A stretch of 64,000 nucleotides of DNA, from positions 62,001 to 126,000 of the forward strand of contig NZ_VORU01000002.1 in assembly GCF_007997135.1 (NCBI RefSeq), written 5' to 3'. The notes below the pieces were generated by a model, which searched no databases, had not been told where the DNA came from, and saw only the letters and a program-made list of their open reading frames with translations. Positions 8,989 through 18,498 of this stretch are shown here, one piece after another; within the stretch, counting starts at the first letter, position 1; the number at the start of each line of letters is the position of its first letter. Source of the DNA: Aequorivita lipolytica. Lineage in GTDB: Bacteria > Bacteroidota > Bacteroidia > Flavobacteriales > Flavobacteriaceae. The position numbers were made by a program, and so were the translations under genes.

Positions 8989-9130
8989 AATTACAACTTT
9001 AAGAGACTATACTTTGAAGTATAAAAACATTTCTTTCCTATAAATTTAAGAAACAGATTTGAATATAAATGTTCTTCAGAAAAATATTCGACTATCTACA
9101 TTTAATTGATTTGCAATAGAAAAGCTTTTT

Positions 9131-10072
9131 TTAAAGCGCAAGTATCACCAAAATAGCACTCACCGAAATAAATATCCACAAAGAAAAACCTAGAATCATC
9201 GGTTTCCAACCGGCAGATTTTATTTTTTCCATAGAAAGTCCAGCACCGATTAAGAAGAGTGTAAGCACCAATAATGATTTCGAAACACTTGTAATTCCGC
9301 TAGTTAAAAATTGAGGAATTGGCAAGTAGCTATTCAGAATAATTGCCAATATGAAAAGGAAGATGAAATATGGAATTTTCACACTTTTCCCTTTTCCTTT
9401 AAATAGAAAAACGGAAAGTAAAGAAAGTGGAATAATCCAGAGTGCTCTAGCGAGTTTTACGGTTGTAGCCACCTTTAAAGCTTCTTCGCCAAAAGTGTAA
9501 GCCGCGCCAACTACCGAACTGGTATCGTGAATGGCAATGGCGCACCAAAGTCCAAATTGATGCTGGCTAAGTCCAAACAAATGCCCGAGCGGTGGAAAAA
9601 CAATTAGCGCAATTGAGTTTAGTAAAAAGATTACGCCAAGCGATATTGAAATATCTTTTTCAGAAGCATTGATAATAGGTGAAACGGCTGCAATGGCACT
9701 ACCCCCACAAATAGCAGTTCCCGAAGAAATAAGATGGCTGCTTTTTCGATTCATTTTTAGAAGTTTTCCCAAAAAATATCCAAGTATCAGCGTTGCGGAA
9801 ATTGAAAAGACCGTAAGCAAAAAGCCATCTTTTCCAGCGGTTAAGGTTTCTTTTAAATTCATTCCAAAACCCAAACCAACAACTGCAATTTTCAGCAACC
9901 AGTTTACCGCTTGGCTATTTAGCGTAATAAATGGATGCCCAAAAAAATAGGAAAATAAAAATCCACCGACTAAAGCTATAGGACTGTTAACATAGCCCAA
10001 AATACAGAGTACCATACAAAGCACAAATAGTACTTTTACAATCGTTTCATTGCGTTTAGCCCATTCTTTCAT
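9131..10072 (-). CDS. YeiH-family (UPF0324) putative sulfate exporter, 313 aa
   Basis: Polytopic inner-membrane protein with about ten hydrophobic segments. Family hallmarks are VVGLGFGMNLKETL, the glycine-rich SSGTAICGGSAIAAVSPI, IHDTSSVVGAAYTFGEEAL and the C-terminal FLIGAGLSMEKIKSAGWKP. The family is annotated as putative sulfate exporter, but experimental support is thin, so the substrate is uncertain. Its ATG overlaps the stop of the mscS-type gene by 4 bp, indicating translational coupling in the EamA-MscS-YeiH operon. Confidence 0.9.
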   Translation of the reverse strand: MKEWAKRNETIVKVLFVLCMVLCILGYVNSPIALVGGFLFSYFFGHPFITLNSQAVNWLLKIAVVGLGFGMNLKETLTAGKDGFLLTVFSISATLILGYFLGKLLKMNRKSSHLISSGTAICGGSAIAAVSPIINASEKDISISLGVIFLLNSIALIVFPPLGHLFGLSQHQFGLWCAIAIHDTSSVVGAAYTFGEEALKVATTVKLARALWIIPLSLLSVFLFKGKGKSVKIPYFIFLFILAIILNSYLPIPQFLTSGITSVSKSLLVLTLFLIGAGLSMEKIKSAGWKPMILGFSLWIFISVSAILVILAL

Positions 10073-11199
10073 TTGCTTTTATCCTCTTCTTCAGAATTGC
10101 TTTTTCCAGTTTCAGTCTCAACTTTGTTGTCTTTGAAAACTATAGTGCGGTGCGGATATGCCAAATCTATCCCTTCTTTATCGAAACGGTTTTTGACACT
10201 TTCCAATAAATCGCAGCGCATATTAAAAGAGTCCTCATAATTTCGTGCCCAACACCAGGCTCTTACAGTTAGCGTAGATTCGTTGATTGAAACTAATGCT
10301 GTGCGCACCATTTGGCTCCCATCCAGAATATCTATGTCCGAACGATTATCAATAATTAGCGGGTGTGCTTCACATTCCTCTTTCATTATTTTTTTAGCCA
10401 AATCTAGATTGCTTTCGTAAGAAATTTCAAATTCGATGCGTTCGCAAATTTTTAAATCGAAGAGATTATAATTAATGAGTTTTTCCTTATTAATAATGGC
10501 ATTGGGAATAACAATCATTTTGTTATCAAAATTACGAAGCACGGTATGCCTCAAAGTAATATCTACCACTGTGCCTACCATAGTGTCGGTAACTTTTATA
10601 ATGTCGCCTATTTTGAAGGGTTTAAAGGAAATTATAAAAACGCCTCCAACTAAATTAGCCAAAGCTTCCTGAGATGCCACACCAGCAATCAATGCTATTA
10701 CACCAGCTCCTCCTAAAGCTGTTTGTGCAACTCCTTTTAAGGAAGGAAAGGCAAGAAGTGCAATTAATACTCCAATTAAATAAACTGCAAATACCGCTAT
10801 ATAACGTAAAAATTTGAAGGCAGTTGGATCCTCCTTATCGTTTATTTTACGTTTAATACTTTTTTTAAACCAGAAGTGAACTGAAGAAGCAATTACAATG
10901 GTAATCACCGATACAACACCTAAATACAATACTACTTGGAAATCGTGTTTAAACTTCTGGTACGCATCTTCAAAAAACAAAAAAATTAGGGCCATCAATC
11001 CCATTACTAGCCAGAGTGAATTTAAAATTCGCTTTACCAAGGTTATCGCCGTCGGCTGAATTCCAGGAACCCGCTTTTGTCCTCTTAGAACTAACCACCT
11101 ATGGAAGAGGTTTGTTGCGATTCGTAATAATACAACTGCCAATATAACTCCCAATGAGTAGAAAAGTTCAGTTTTATATGTTTCTAAAAATTCAATCAT
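10069..11199 (-). CDS. MscS-family small-conductance mechanosensitive channel, 376 aa
   Basis: Inner-membrane channel that releases solutes on hypo-osmotic shock. Four or so transmembrane helices precede the pore-lining TM3 region with its Gly/Ala pattern (GGAGVIALIAGVASQEALANLVGG) and the FKIGDIIKV beta-domain entrance, followed by the cytoplasmic alpha-beta domain. It is longer than E. coli MscS (286 aa) because of an additional N-terminal helix pair. The C-terminal tail is highly charged (EEEDKSK). It is second in a three-gene operon, 14 bases after the EamA gene. Confidence 0.92.
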   Translation of the reverse strand: MIEFLETYKTELFYSLGVILAVVLLRIATNLFHRWLVLRGQKRVPGIQPTAITLVKRILNSLWLVMGLMALIFLFFEDAYQKFKHDFQVVLYLGVVSVITIVIASSVHFWFKKSIKRKINDKEDPTAFKFLRYIAVFAVYLIGVLIALLAFPSLKGVAQTALGGAGVIALIAGVASQEALANLVGGVFIISFKPFKIGDIIKVTDTMVGTVVDITLRHTVLRNFDNKMIVIPNAIINKEKLINYNLFDLKICERIEFEISYESNLDLAKKIMKEECEAHPLIIDNRSDIDILDGSQMVRTALVSINESTLTVRAWCWARNYEDSFNMRCDLLESVKNRFDKEGIDLAYPHRTIVFKDNKVETETGKSNSEEEDKSK

Positions 11200-11213
11200 A
11201 GTATTTTATATTA

Positions 11214-12134
11214 TCAGAAATTCTGAGAATTCGTATATTTAGTTATGGGCTGAATATCTTTCTTCTTTTCCCGTATTAAATAAATGCCCCATAAGATAAG
11301 CAATCCGCCAATTACATACCATAGACTAAATTTTTCTCCATCCAATAAGCCCCAAATTACGGCTACCACTGGCAATAAATACGTAACCGTACTTGCAAAA
11401 ACTGCGGAAGTCTTTTGAATTAATTTATAATACAAAATCATTGCAATTGCGGTACCAAAAACAGTCAAAATACTTAAGTAGCCCAATGCCTCCCAAGTTT
11501 CGGCTTTGGCGGTAAAATCACTAAAAAATCCAGAGAGATACAATATGATTAAAGAAGGAATCATCCAGACTGAAAACACCGCTCCCGAAAGTTGAACAGA
11601 AGGCACGTGCTGTAGTTTTTCTTTTATAATAAGACCTGCAACGGCGTAACAGGCGGTGGCCAAAACTACCAAAAGTGCGTACCCAAGTTTTGATTCTTCG
11701 GAAGTGGTTTCAGAAAAGTACATTAATATTGCCGCACCAGCAAAACCAATTATAGCTCCCAAAACTTGCAGCCATTTGCTTTTAATTCCGAAGAGAAAAT
11801 ATCCTAAAACTAATATAAAAACGGGAACCAAAGAATCCAAAATACCCGCCATCGAACTACTTACGCGCGTTTGAGCAATGGGAAAAAGGTACATAGGAAG
11901 AAAATTTCCGAAGAAACCTGTTAAAGCAACCCAAAATAAAGTCTTCTTTTTCATTTTGCGGAGCACCGGAAAACCAATATAACCTAATAGTAAACCCGAT
12001 ATACCAACTCGAAACGCACCAATTTCATAGGGCGAGAAAACCAATAGCGATTTTTTTATTAAAATGAAGGAGCTGCCCCAAGTGATAGCTATAATGATTA
12101 GTAGAAACCACTTGTTTTCGAAAACTTTTGCCAT
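11214..12134 (-). CDS. EamA/DMT-superfamily transporter, 306 aa
   Basis: Ten hydrophobic segments arranged as two EamA repeats (about residues 8-140 and 150-290), with the typical TWGSSFILIKKSL start and the second-repeat YLLPVVAVIWGLLDGE motif. It probably exports a small metabolite or amino acid; the substrate cannot be inferred. It is first in the operon with the MscS and YeiH genes. A TATCTTTG -7 box lies only 8 bases upstream of the ATG, so the transcript is likely almost leaderless. Confidence 0.9.
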   Translation of the reverse strand: MAKVFENKWFLLIIIAITWGSSFILIKKSLLVFSPYEIGAFRVGISGLLLGYIGFPVLRKMKKKTLFWVALTGFFGNFLPMYLFPIAQTRVSSSMAGILDSLVPVFILVLGYFLFGIKSKWLQVLGAIIGFAGAAILMYFSETTSEESKLGYALLVVLATACYAVAGLIIKEKLQHVPSVQLSGAVFSVWMIPSLIILYLSGFFSDFTAKAETWEALGYLSILTVFGTAIAMILYYKLIQKTSAVFASTVTYLLPVVAVIWGLLDGEKFSLWYVIGGLLILWGIYLIREKKKDIQPITKYTNSQNF

Positions 12135-12141
12135 AGGCCAA

Positions 12142-12149
12142 CAAAGATA
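12142..12149 (-). promoter_or_regulatory. -7 box of the EamA-MscS-YeiH operon
   Basis: Minus-strand TATCTTTG ends 8 bases from the ATG at 12134, implying a very short or absent 5' leader. Confidence 0.6.
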
Positions 12150-12715
12150 AAAGCAATTGCGGTCTGCAATTGCTTTTTACAGAAATTTCTAAAGCTCTTT
12201 TACAAATTGAGTGTTGGTCAAAACCACAATCCACAAAAATAAATTGGCCGTTAGTCTATCACAATCAAACGGGATTGTTTTTCTGAGGTTGTGGTTTATT
12301 GCTTTTGAAATTTTTTGGAAGCTTCCAGATTGTAAACTGAAACCACTTTGTTTGCACTTTTGAGCCCGCGTATTTCGTAATTCGCCATATAGTACCCATT
12401 GCGAATATTGCAATTTTTCCCTTTAGGTTGAAAATTTTTAATGTATCCAAATTAGACAATGGATAACTAAATAAAGAATTCACTAATAATATCAATGATG
12501 AGTATTGGCAAATAATGGATTCCTGATATACCCTTAATCTGAAATTTTATTAACTTTATTGTAATTAAGCTTTTTAATAAAGTAACGCAAAAAATAATTG
12601 AGGATTTTTTAATCCTTAAAACCTCAAAACTCGAAAAAATTAAAAAATTTATTTGGAGATATTTTCCTTATAATTAATTATAGTTTTAGCAGAAACTAAT
12701 AAAATCCAGTCATTA
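12150..12715. other. Divergent intergenic region, about 570 bp
   Basis: AT-rich spacer between the EamA operon and the AGCS gene. A minus-strand frame with no usual start codon (12296-12448) reads like protein, with the stretches NCNIRNGYYMANYEIRGLKS and VVSVYNLEASKKFQ, and may be a decayed gene end. The rest (about 12450-12715) is AT-rich with no hairpin or exact promoter box that I could support. Confidence 0.35.
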
Positions 12716-14806
12716 ATGGTAAAACCATTTCTTTTCTTTTTACTTTCTTTCCTGTTGATAACGAGCTTCAATGCTCAAACCCCTGTTCAATCTACAGACG
12801 AAATAAAAGTCAGTATTGAGTTAAAAAACCCTTCGTCTGAGATTAATAATGGAACGGCACAATTACTGGTAGATGGAGGTAATCCGCCGTATCGCTATAA
12901 ATGGACCGATCCCAGCACTTCCTTAAATTCCAACCGCGCGATAGGTTTAATAGAAGGAATGGAACACTCGGTAACCATTACTGATTCAAACGGAAATAGT
13001 GTTTCAAAATCATTCATTATTCCTGCGGAATCTATAGTCGAGGTTTTCAATAGTAATGTTCAACCAGCGGTGGATTTTCTCGGTGCTATTTTATTTTGGG
13101 ATCCTTTTGCCTCCTCAGGAATTTACGATCCAGTAGTCTATATTTCCAAAGAAGACATCCCACTTCCACAATCCAATAAAACTCAACAACAATATCGTCT
13201 AAAAAAATGGCTATTGGCAGACAGGGAGTTGGTGAAAAAAGATCAAGAAATTGCACTCCTTGAAAATGATAATGAAGAAATAATAATATACGCGCAAAAT
13301 GATGGGAGACTTAAATATTTATTAGAAGAAGGAACTCTTATTACATCAACTTCAGAAGAAGCAATAGTGGATGATAAGGTTTTGCTTGGCGTTATTCAGT
13401 TTAACAGTCTGAGGCCATCACTATATCCTAACGGCGATGTAGTAACAAGTACCATCCCTTTTATCGTTATTTGGTTAATTTTAGGCAGTATCTTCTTCAC
13501 TTTTCGTTTAAAATTTGTGAATATCCGCGGCTTTAAGCACTCAATAGAATTAGCAAGGGGAAAATATGATGATCCCAATGCCCCTGGAAGTATAACCCAC
13601 TTTCAGGCAATGGCAACAGCAGTATCTGCCACGGTAGGATTAGGAAATATTGCCGGAGTTGCCGTAGCAATTTCTTTGGGAGGTGCGGGGGCTACGTTTT
13701 GGATGTTTTTGGCTGGTTTTTTCGGGATGTCTTTAAAATTTGCCGAATGTAGCATGGGAGTGAAATATCGTTTTATTGATTCCGAAGGGCGAATTTTTGG
13801 AGGACCGATGAATTATTTACGCTATGGTCTTGAAAAAAGAAATCTCAAAACTTTAGGAAAATTTCTAGCAGCATTTTTTGCAATTTTAGGAGTAGGAGCT
13901 TCTTTTGGAGGTGGCAATATGCTTCAATCAAACCAAGCATTTAAGATAGTCTCAGAACAAATTCCGATCCTTCAAGGGCAAGGTTTTTGGTTTGGTGTTG
14001 GTTTTGCAATACTTGTTGGAATAGTAATTATTGGCGGAATAAAAAGTATCGCAAAGGTTACCGAAAAAGTCGTACCCGTTATGGCCATATTATATGTTGT
14101 GGGTTGTTTGGTCGTTATTGGGTCTAATATTGGCGGAATTGGCAACGCTTTTTTAGCGATTTATGATGGTGCTTTTTCTGCCGATGCACTAAAAGGTGGG
14201 TTTATTGGTGTACTAATCGTCGGGCTACAGCGTGCTGCTTTTTCTAGTGAAGCAGGAGTGGGATCGGCAGCAATTGCTCATAGTGCCTCCAAGACAAACC
14301 ATCCAATTGCCGATGGCTTTACGTCCTTAGTTGAACCTTTTATCGATACCATGGTAGTGTGCACCATGACTGCTTTAGTATTGATCTTTACCGGAAAACA
14401 CCAAGTAGGTGGGGAAATGGGAGGGGTAGAACTTACTGCTGACGCGTTTGGAAGTGTAATTTCATGGTTCCCAGTAGTTTTGGCCATCGCAGTGTTTTTA
14501 TTTGCGTTCTCCACTATGGTTTCTTGGTCTTACTACGGAATGCGCTCCTGGACATATTTGTTTGGGAGAAGTAAGAAAGGCGAATTGCTGTATAAAATAA
14601 TGTATTTATGCTTTGTAGTTTTAGGTGCTTCAGTGAGTCTGGGAGCCGTACTAAGTTTTGCCGATATGATGATATTAGCAATGTCTTTTCCAAACATTAT
14701 AGGGTTATACATTCTCTCACCCGAGATATACGCAGATATGAATATTTATTGGGAAAAATTGAAAAAAGGAAAACTATACATTAGCGCAAAGTTTGCCAAG
14801 ACTTGA
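12716..14806 (+). CDS. Alanine:cation (AGCS) symporter with N-terminal extracytoplasmic extension, 696 aa
   Basis: The C-terminal 450 residues are an AGCS-family Na+/amino-acid symporter: SATVGLGNIAGVAVAI (substrate/ion motif), GGPMNYLRYGL and AAFSSEAGVGSAAIAHSA, with about eleven membrane helices. In front lies an unusual exported part. It has a signal peptide (1-20), an SprB-like Ig-type module with the GGNPPYRYKWTDPS pattern (about 30-105), then a segment (IIIYAQNDGRLKYLLEEG, about 180-225) that looks like a biotinyl/lipoyl-type hairpin. The first membrane helix begins near residue 243. The extension suggests a periplasmic substrate-capture or gating role, which is inference. The gene is monocistronic. 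Confidence 0.88.
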   Translation: MVKPFLFFLLSFLLITSFNAQTPVQSTDEIKVSIELKNPSSEINNGTAQLLVDGGNPPYRYKWTDPSTSLNSNRAIGLIEGMEHSVTITDSNGNSVSKSFIIPAESIVEVFNSNVQPAVDFLGAILFWDPFASSGIYDPVVYISKEDIPLPQSNKTQQQYRLKKWLLADRELVKKDQEIALLENDNEEIIIYAQNDGRLKYLLEEGTLITSTSEEAIVDDKVLLGVIQFNSLRPSLYPNGDVVTSTIPFIVIWLILGSIFFTFRLKFVNIRGFKHSIELARGKYDDPNAPGSITHFQAMATAVSATVGLGNIAGVAVAISLGGAGATFWMFLAGFFGMSLKFAECSMGVKYRFIDSEGRIFGGPMNYLRYGLEKRNLKTLGKFLAAFFAILGVGASFGGGNMLQSNQAFKIVSEQIPILQGQGFWFGVGFAILVGIVIIGGIKSIAKVTEKVVPVMAILYVVGCLVVIGSNIGGIGNAFLAIYDGAFSADALKGGFIGVLIVGLQRAAFSSEAGVGSAAIAHSASKTNHPIADGFTSLVEPFIDTMVVCTMTALVLIFTGKHQVGGEMGGVELTADAFGSVISWFPVVLAIAVFLFAFSTMVSWSYYGMRSWTYLFGRSKKGELLYKIMYLCFVVLGASVSLGAVLSFADMMILAMSFPNIIGLYILSPEIYADMNIYWEKLKKGKLYISAKFAKT

Positions 14807-14877
14807 TGCCAGATCTTACATTAGAGGAGACAGCTGTCCAAAAGGTCTGGAATAAAAAACTTACTCTATAAAATGGA

Positions 14878-15294
14878 TTAACCTTTTAATTTAATTTTTA
14901 AAGTTTTATTGGATTCCAAATAAAACTGACAATCCTTAAAAGTAGGAGCTGCAAATCTTGGGCGAAAGTTATTTGAAAACCCATAAGGTTCTGTGGGAAT
15001 ACCTAAGAAGTTCCGATTACATTCCCCGTCTGCATTTTCATCGTGATACATTGAAATAGCATAAGTGCCTTTCGGCAAATCTTCAATTATTACAGTTTCT
15101 GAGCCTGACTTCACCTTAACCGAAATGGTTTTAAGTGCTTGCCCTTCTTCCAAAAAACGCTCTCCGCTATTAAAAAGCCCAATTTCCAAAGTTCCTTTTA
15201 CAGTTTCAATATTGGTTATATTTATTGTTAGAGTATGGGTATCATTAGATGGACCGACACTTAGGAAGTAAAAGATGAATAGTATAAAGTTCAC
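14878..15294 (-). CDS. Exported DUF2141 protein, 138 aa
   Basis: An N-terminal hydrophobic signal (MNFILFIFYFLSVG) is followed by one DUF2141 domain. Its markers are LTINITNIETVKGTLEIGLFN, DLPKGTYAISMYHDENADGE and the C-terminal GIPTEPYGFSNNFRP. Such proteins are small secreted or periplasmic beta-sandwich proteins of unknown function, common in Bacteroidota. It lies 32 bases downstream of the META-domain lipoprotein gene on the same strand and may be cotranscribed. It is convergent with the AGCS gene. Confidence 0.88.
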   Translation of the reverse strand: MNFILFIFYFLSVGPSNDTHTLTINITNIETVKGTLEIGLFNSGERFLEEGQALKTISVKVKSGSETVIIEDLPKGTYAISMYHDENADGECNRNFLGIPTEPYGFSNNFRPRFAAPTFKDCQFYLESNKTLKIKLKG

Positions 15295-15326
15295 AGTTTG
15301 CGAATTAAGTTAATAATCTTCTATAT

Positions 15327-16142
15327 TTAATCAAAATAAACTGCCTCAAAAACAGCTAACGGGGATCTGCGGCCCATATTCAACGAAAGTGTATCGCCAT
15401 TAATAGTGTAATTATCCGCCAGTTCAAAAAACTTTAAAAATTCTGCTTCGTTAAAATTCACATCTGGGCAGGCCATCATTGTAGTAGCCATTTGCGAAAA
15501 ACGAATTCTATTGCCCTCTTCCAAGGTATAGCTTCCTGAAAACGTGTTGCAACCAGCAAAGCCGCTTACTCGATTTTCATCGGTCTTCAACATAAAGTAG
15601 GTTTCCTTTTGTTGGTTTTTTGCCATTTTTACTTCCTGTCCTTCCGAACTTTTCAGCTTCCAATATTTTTCGGTAATGGGTTCAGAAAGTTTATTCGCCT
15701 TTTTGAAAACTGCCAATGGCGCGCGTTTCCCAACATTTATTGATAATGTATTTCCATCAATAGTATAGTTGTCTGCCAATTCAAAAATCTTCAAGAATTC
15801 AGATTCGTTGAAGGCAAGATCTGGACAAGCCATTCGTGTAGAACCCAAAGCAGAAAATTTTATACGATTACCGGCTTCTAAAGCATAGCTTCCGAAAAAA
15901 TTATTGCATCCGGTGTTTCCTGTAATCTTATTATCATTTTCACTTAAAGAGAAGCCTATTTCCTGTAGGCGATTTACAGAAGTTGAAACATTTTTACCTT
16001 CAAGCGTTTCTAATTTCCAATATACTTCTGTGATTGAATTTGCCGAAGCGTCTGCGTTATCCATCGCTTCATTTTGTTTTGTCGTGCCACAACTATAAAT
16101 TGTGAATGCAGTTAAAGCGATTGTGATAAGTTGTAATTTCAT
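15327..16142 (-). CDS. Lipoprotein with two META (HslJ-like) domains, 271 aa
   Basis: A lipoprotein signal peptide ends at YSCG (Cys18). Two META domains follow in tandem (about residues 38-150 and 155-268). Each has the pattern YWKLE..EG, GNTGCN/GFAGCN, SYALE/TLEEGNRI and MACPD with a final PLAVF. The two copies are clearly internal duplicates: RMACPDLAFNESEFLKIFEL against MACPDVNFNEAEFLKFFEL. META proteins such as HslJ are tied to envelope stress and heat-shock responses in E. coli; a direct function here is unknown. Confidence 0.9.
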   Translation of the reverse strand: MKLQLITIALTAFTIYSCGTTKQNEAMDNADASANSITEVYWKLETLEGKNVSTSVNRLQEIGFSLSENDNKITGNTGCNNFFGSYALEAGNRIKFSALGSTRMACPDLAFNESEFLKIFELADNYTIDGNTLSINVGKRAPLAVFKKANKLSEPITEKYWKLKSSEGQEVKMAKNQQKETYFMLKTDENRVSGFAGCNTFSGSYTLEEGNRIRFSQMATTMMACPDVNFNEAEFLKFFELADNYTINGDTLSLNMGRRSPLAVFEAVYFD

Positions 16143-16326
16143 TAATATATTATATTTATTTGCAAAAGTCTATCAATTTTAAATTAGCTGAAAACTACTG
16201 TTTTAATTTCATAAAATCCTTACTAAAAAGATAAATTAAAGGGAAGTCTTCACCACCGTTTCATCATTAAGCACAAAGCAAGCCATGAATAGGAATATAC
16301 TGAAAGCATTGATATTTTGGGACAAT

Positions 16327-17484
16327 TTAGATTTTCCGAAAAAACAAATGTGCCAGCAAAATCAAGACAGATAGTATGAGTCCGAGTATAGAAACACCTG
16401 TCCAACCATAATGTTGCCAAGCCAAAGCACCCAAAGTTGTACCAAGCGCCCCACCAATGAAAAATGAAACCATATAAACGGTATTAATCCTGTTTCTTCC
16501 TTGGGGATTTTTTGAGAAAATAATATTTTGATTGGTAATGTGAAGCGCTTGCAAACCAAGATCTACCAAAATTACTCCAACCACCAGTCCAAAAATTGAA
16601 TTTCCCGAAACAAGAAAAATAGCCCATGAAACAATTAGAAGAATCGCAGAGAAAATGATAATTCTGTTTTTGTTCAGCTTATCGCTTAATTTCCCGACAA
16701 CTGTTGCTCCCAATGCCCCGGCAATTCCCAGGAGTCCGAATAGTCCCGTAATAGTACTTCCATAACCAAAACTGTCTTCCATCAAAAAGACCAGAGTAGT
16801 CCACAAAGCACTCAAGCCGGCAAAAGCTAAGGCTCCGCGAAGTGAAGCAAGCCGCAATGCAGGTTCTGTTTTGAAGTAATGAAAAATGGATTTCAATAAA
16901 CTCCCGTAACTCCCGGGAAAGTGTGGGTTCAATCGAGGCAATTTTACCTGCAGAATGAAAAACAACAGTATCATCAAAACAGCTGCGGCATAGTAGATAA
17001 CTCGCCAGCCAAACTGTTCGCCCACAAAACCACTTATTACCCTACTTCCTAAAATTCCTATTAGGAGACCGCTCATCACGATTCCGATGGCGCGACCCCT
17101 TCCCTTTTCATCACTGAGCTGCGCAGCCATCGGTACAAAAAGTTGTGGAATGGAGGAAGTAAAACCAATAAAAAAGCTACTGATTATAAGTAATAGCAAA
17201 CTGTTAGCAGTTGCCGCCGCTATTAGGGAAAGAACCATCACTAAAAAATCCAGTTTTAATATGCGGTGGTTCGAAATCTTGTCGCCAAGTGGAATAATAA
17301 ACAACAGCCCAAAAGCATAACCCAGCTGGGTGCTCAGCGCTACGTTGCTAACTTCTGCTTCCGTAACGCCATAATCAGTGGCAATTTGATGCAGTAAAGG
17401 CTGGTTGTAGTAGAGGTTTGCTACTACAAGACCAGCCGAAATGCTCATTAGGTATAATACTGAATTGGTGAGTTTGGGAGTCAT
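16327..17484 (-). CDS. Major facilitator superfamily transporter, 385 aa
   Basis: Twelve predicted membrane helices in two halves, an N-terminal LVVANLYYNQPLLHQIA signature, and the MFS loop motif seen as GDKISNHRILKLD between helices 2 and 3. NLYYNQPLL is characteristic of the YgaY/drug-efflux-like branch of MFS, so export of a small organic compound is likely, but the substrate is unknown. It stands alone, 50 bases upstream of the TrkA_C gene's 3' end on the same strand order. Confidence 0.9.
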   Translation of the reverse strand: MTPKLTNSVLYLMSISAGLVVANLYYNQPLLHQIATDYGVTEAEVSNVALSTQLGYAFGLLFIIPLGDKISNHRILKLDFLVMVLSLIAAATANSLLLLIISSFFIGFTSSIPQLFVPMAAQLSDEKGRGRAIGIVMSGLLIGILGSRVISGFVGEQFGWRVIYYAAAVLMILLFFILQVKLPRLNPHFPGSYGSLLKSIFHYFKTEPALRLASLRGALAFAGLSALWTTLVFLMEDSFGYGSTITGLFGLLGIAGALGATVVGKLSDKLNKNRIIIFSAILLIVSWAIFLVSGNSIFGLVVGVILVDLGLQALHITNQNIIFSKNPQGRNRINTVYMVSFFIGGALGTTLGALAWQHYGWTGVSILGLILSVLILLAHLFFRKI

Positions 17485-17533
17485 TGATACGTTTCAGGAT
17501 TATGCAAAAAGTAAATTCCCAAATAAATTATAG

Positions 17534-18304
17534 TTAGTTGGAATCATCCCGATCGGCCTCTTGTTTTTCAATTCTTTCATTCTCTTTCTCAACATAGCGT
17601 TTATGAGCCATGGAAGCCACAAAATTCTGTTTACGGGAATATAAATTTTTAATTACATCCGCCTTTCCGTAAACCGTAATTACATCTTTTGGAAGAATAT
17701 AAATACTACCCGTGGGCGAACCAATATAATCGCAATCAACGCGATCTATCCCCAAAATGGTAATTCCTTCGTGACGCAAATCCAGTTCTTTTAAAGTTTT
17801 GTTCGCCATCCAGTTATCTTCTTCCACTTTTTTCTCGCTAATTCTATAGTTATCTTTTAAGTGAAGAACAGCTGCATAATCCTGGATTTCTAAGTCTGTG
17901 TATTTTTTCAGCATTCTATTTATAAGTTTGGATAATGCCTTGTCTACCCATTTACTTTTTACTGCCCAATAAACTAAACTCAAGCCAACAACCACGATTA
18001 CTAAACCGTACAATTTAGAAGATAAAGTATCTGGCAATACAAAGGTTAAAATCAACGATGACATAACCGTTACAAACCCTGCATTTCCTACTAGCATTAG
18101 GTGAAACACTATTTTCCGACGTACAGGATGATTCATGACTTTTTCAGATTCTGACGTGGTAAAACCAGCACCAGTATATGCTGAACGTGCTTGAAATCTA
18201 GCACTCTGTGTAGATAGCCCCGTGTGCATTAATGCAATGGTGGCAATTTTTGTAATTAATGCTGAAAGCGCTACTACTAAAAATAAGGTTACTGCTGCAA
18301 TCAT
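17534..18304 (-). CDS. Membrane protein with TrkA C-terminal (RCK_C) domain, 256 aa
   Basis: The N-terminus has a membrane helix (residues 2-25), a TrkH-like pore-region segment (STQSARFQARSAYTGAGFTT, about 32-51) and two more helices near 66-120. The C-terminal half ends in a TrkA_C/RCK_C ligand-binding domain (GITILGIDRVDCDYIGSPTG and PKDVITVYGKAD, about 170-225) with a charged tail. This layout suggests a potassium-related regulator or small channel subunit sensing a ligand. A TAATTTTG box lies upstream. Potassium as substrate is inferred only from the domain. Confidence 0.8.
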   Translation of the reverse strand: MIAAVTLFLVVALSALITKIATIALMHTGLSTQSARFQARSAYTGAGFTTSESEKVMNHPVRRKIVFHLMLVGNAGFVTVMSSLILTFVLPDTLSSKLYGLVIVVVGLSLVYWAVKSKWVDKALSKLINRMLKKYTDLEIQDYAAVLHLKDNYRISEKKVEEDNWMANKTLKELDLRHEGITILGIDRVDCDYIGSPTGSIYILPKDVITVYGKADVIKNLYSRKQNFVASMAHKRYVEKENERIEKQEADRDDSN

Positions 18305-18311
18305 ATACGTT

Positions 18312-18319
18312 CAAAATTA
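18312..18319 (-). promoter_or_regulatory. -7 box of the TrkA_C gene
   Basis: Minus-strand TAATTTTG, exact TAnnTTTG, ending 8 bases from the ATG at 18304; again an almost leaderless arrangement. Confidence 0.5.
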
Positions 18320-18498
18320 AGAAGAAATAGACACAGCAGCTATTCTTTATAAAAATATTATGGTTTCTGAAAAATTGTGACTTGGATGAAACTAAAGAAA
18401 TAAAGCGATTTTTGGGCTACATTCAAATTCACATTACAAAAATTTATAACTTGTTCCGCTCTATTAAAGCTGATAATTCTACAATTCAAATTTTTTAT

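Noticed and set aside
12189-12495. Several minus-strand frames in the 12-kb spacer
   Set aside because: Overlapping frames with poor composition; only the startless frame at 12296-12448 reads like protein.
17534-18304. Full potassium uptake system
   Set aside because: Only a single TrkA_C membrane protein is present, without TrkH or Kdp partners.
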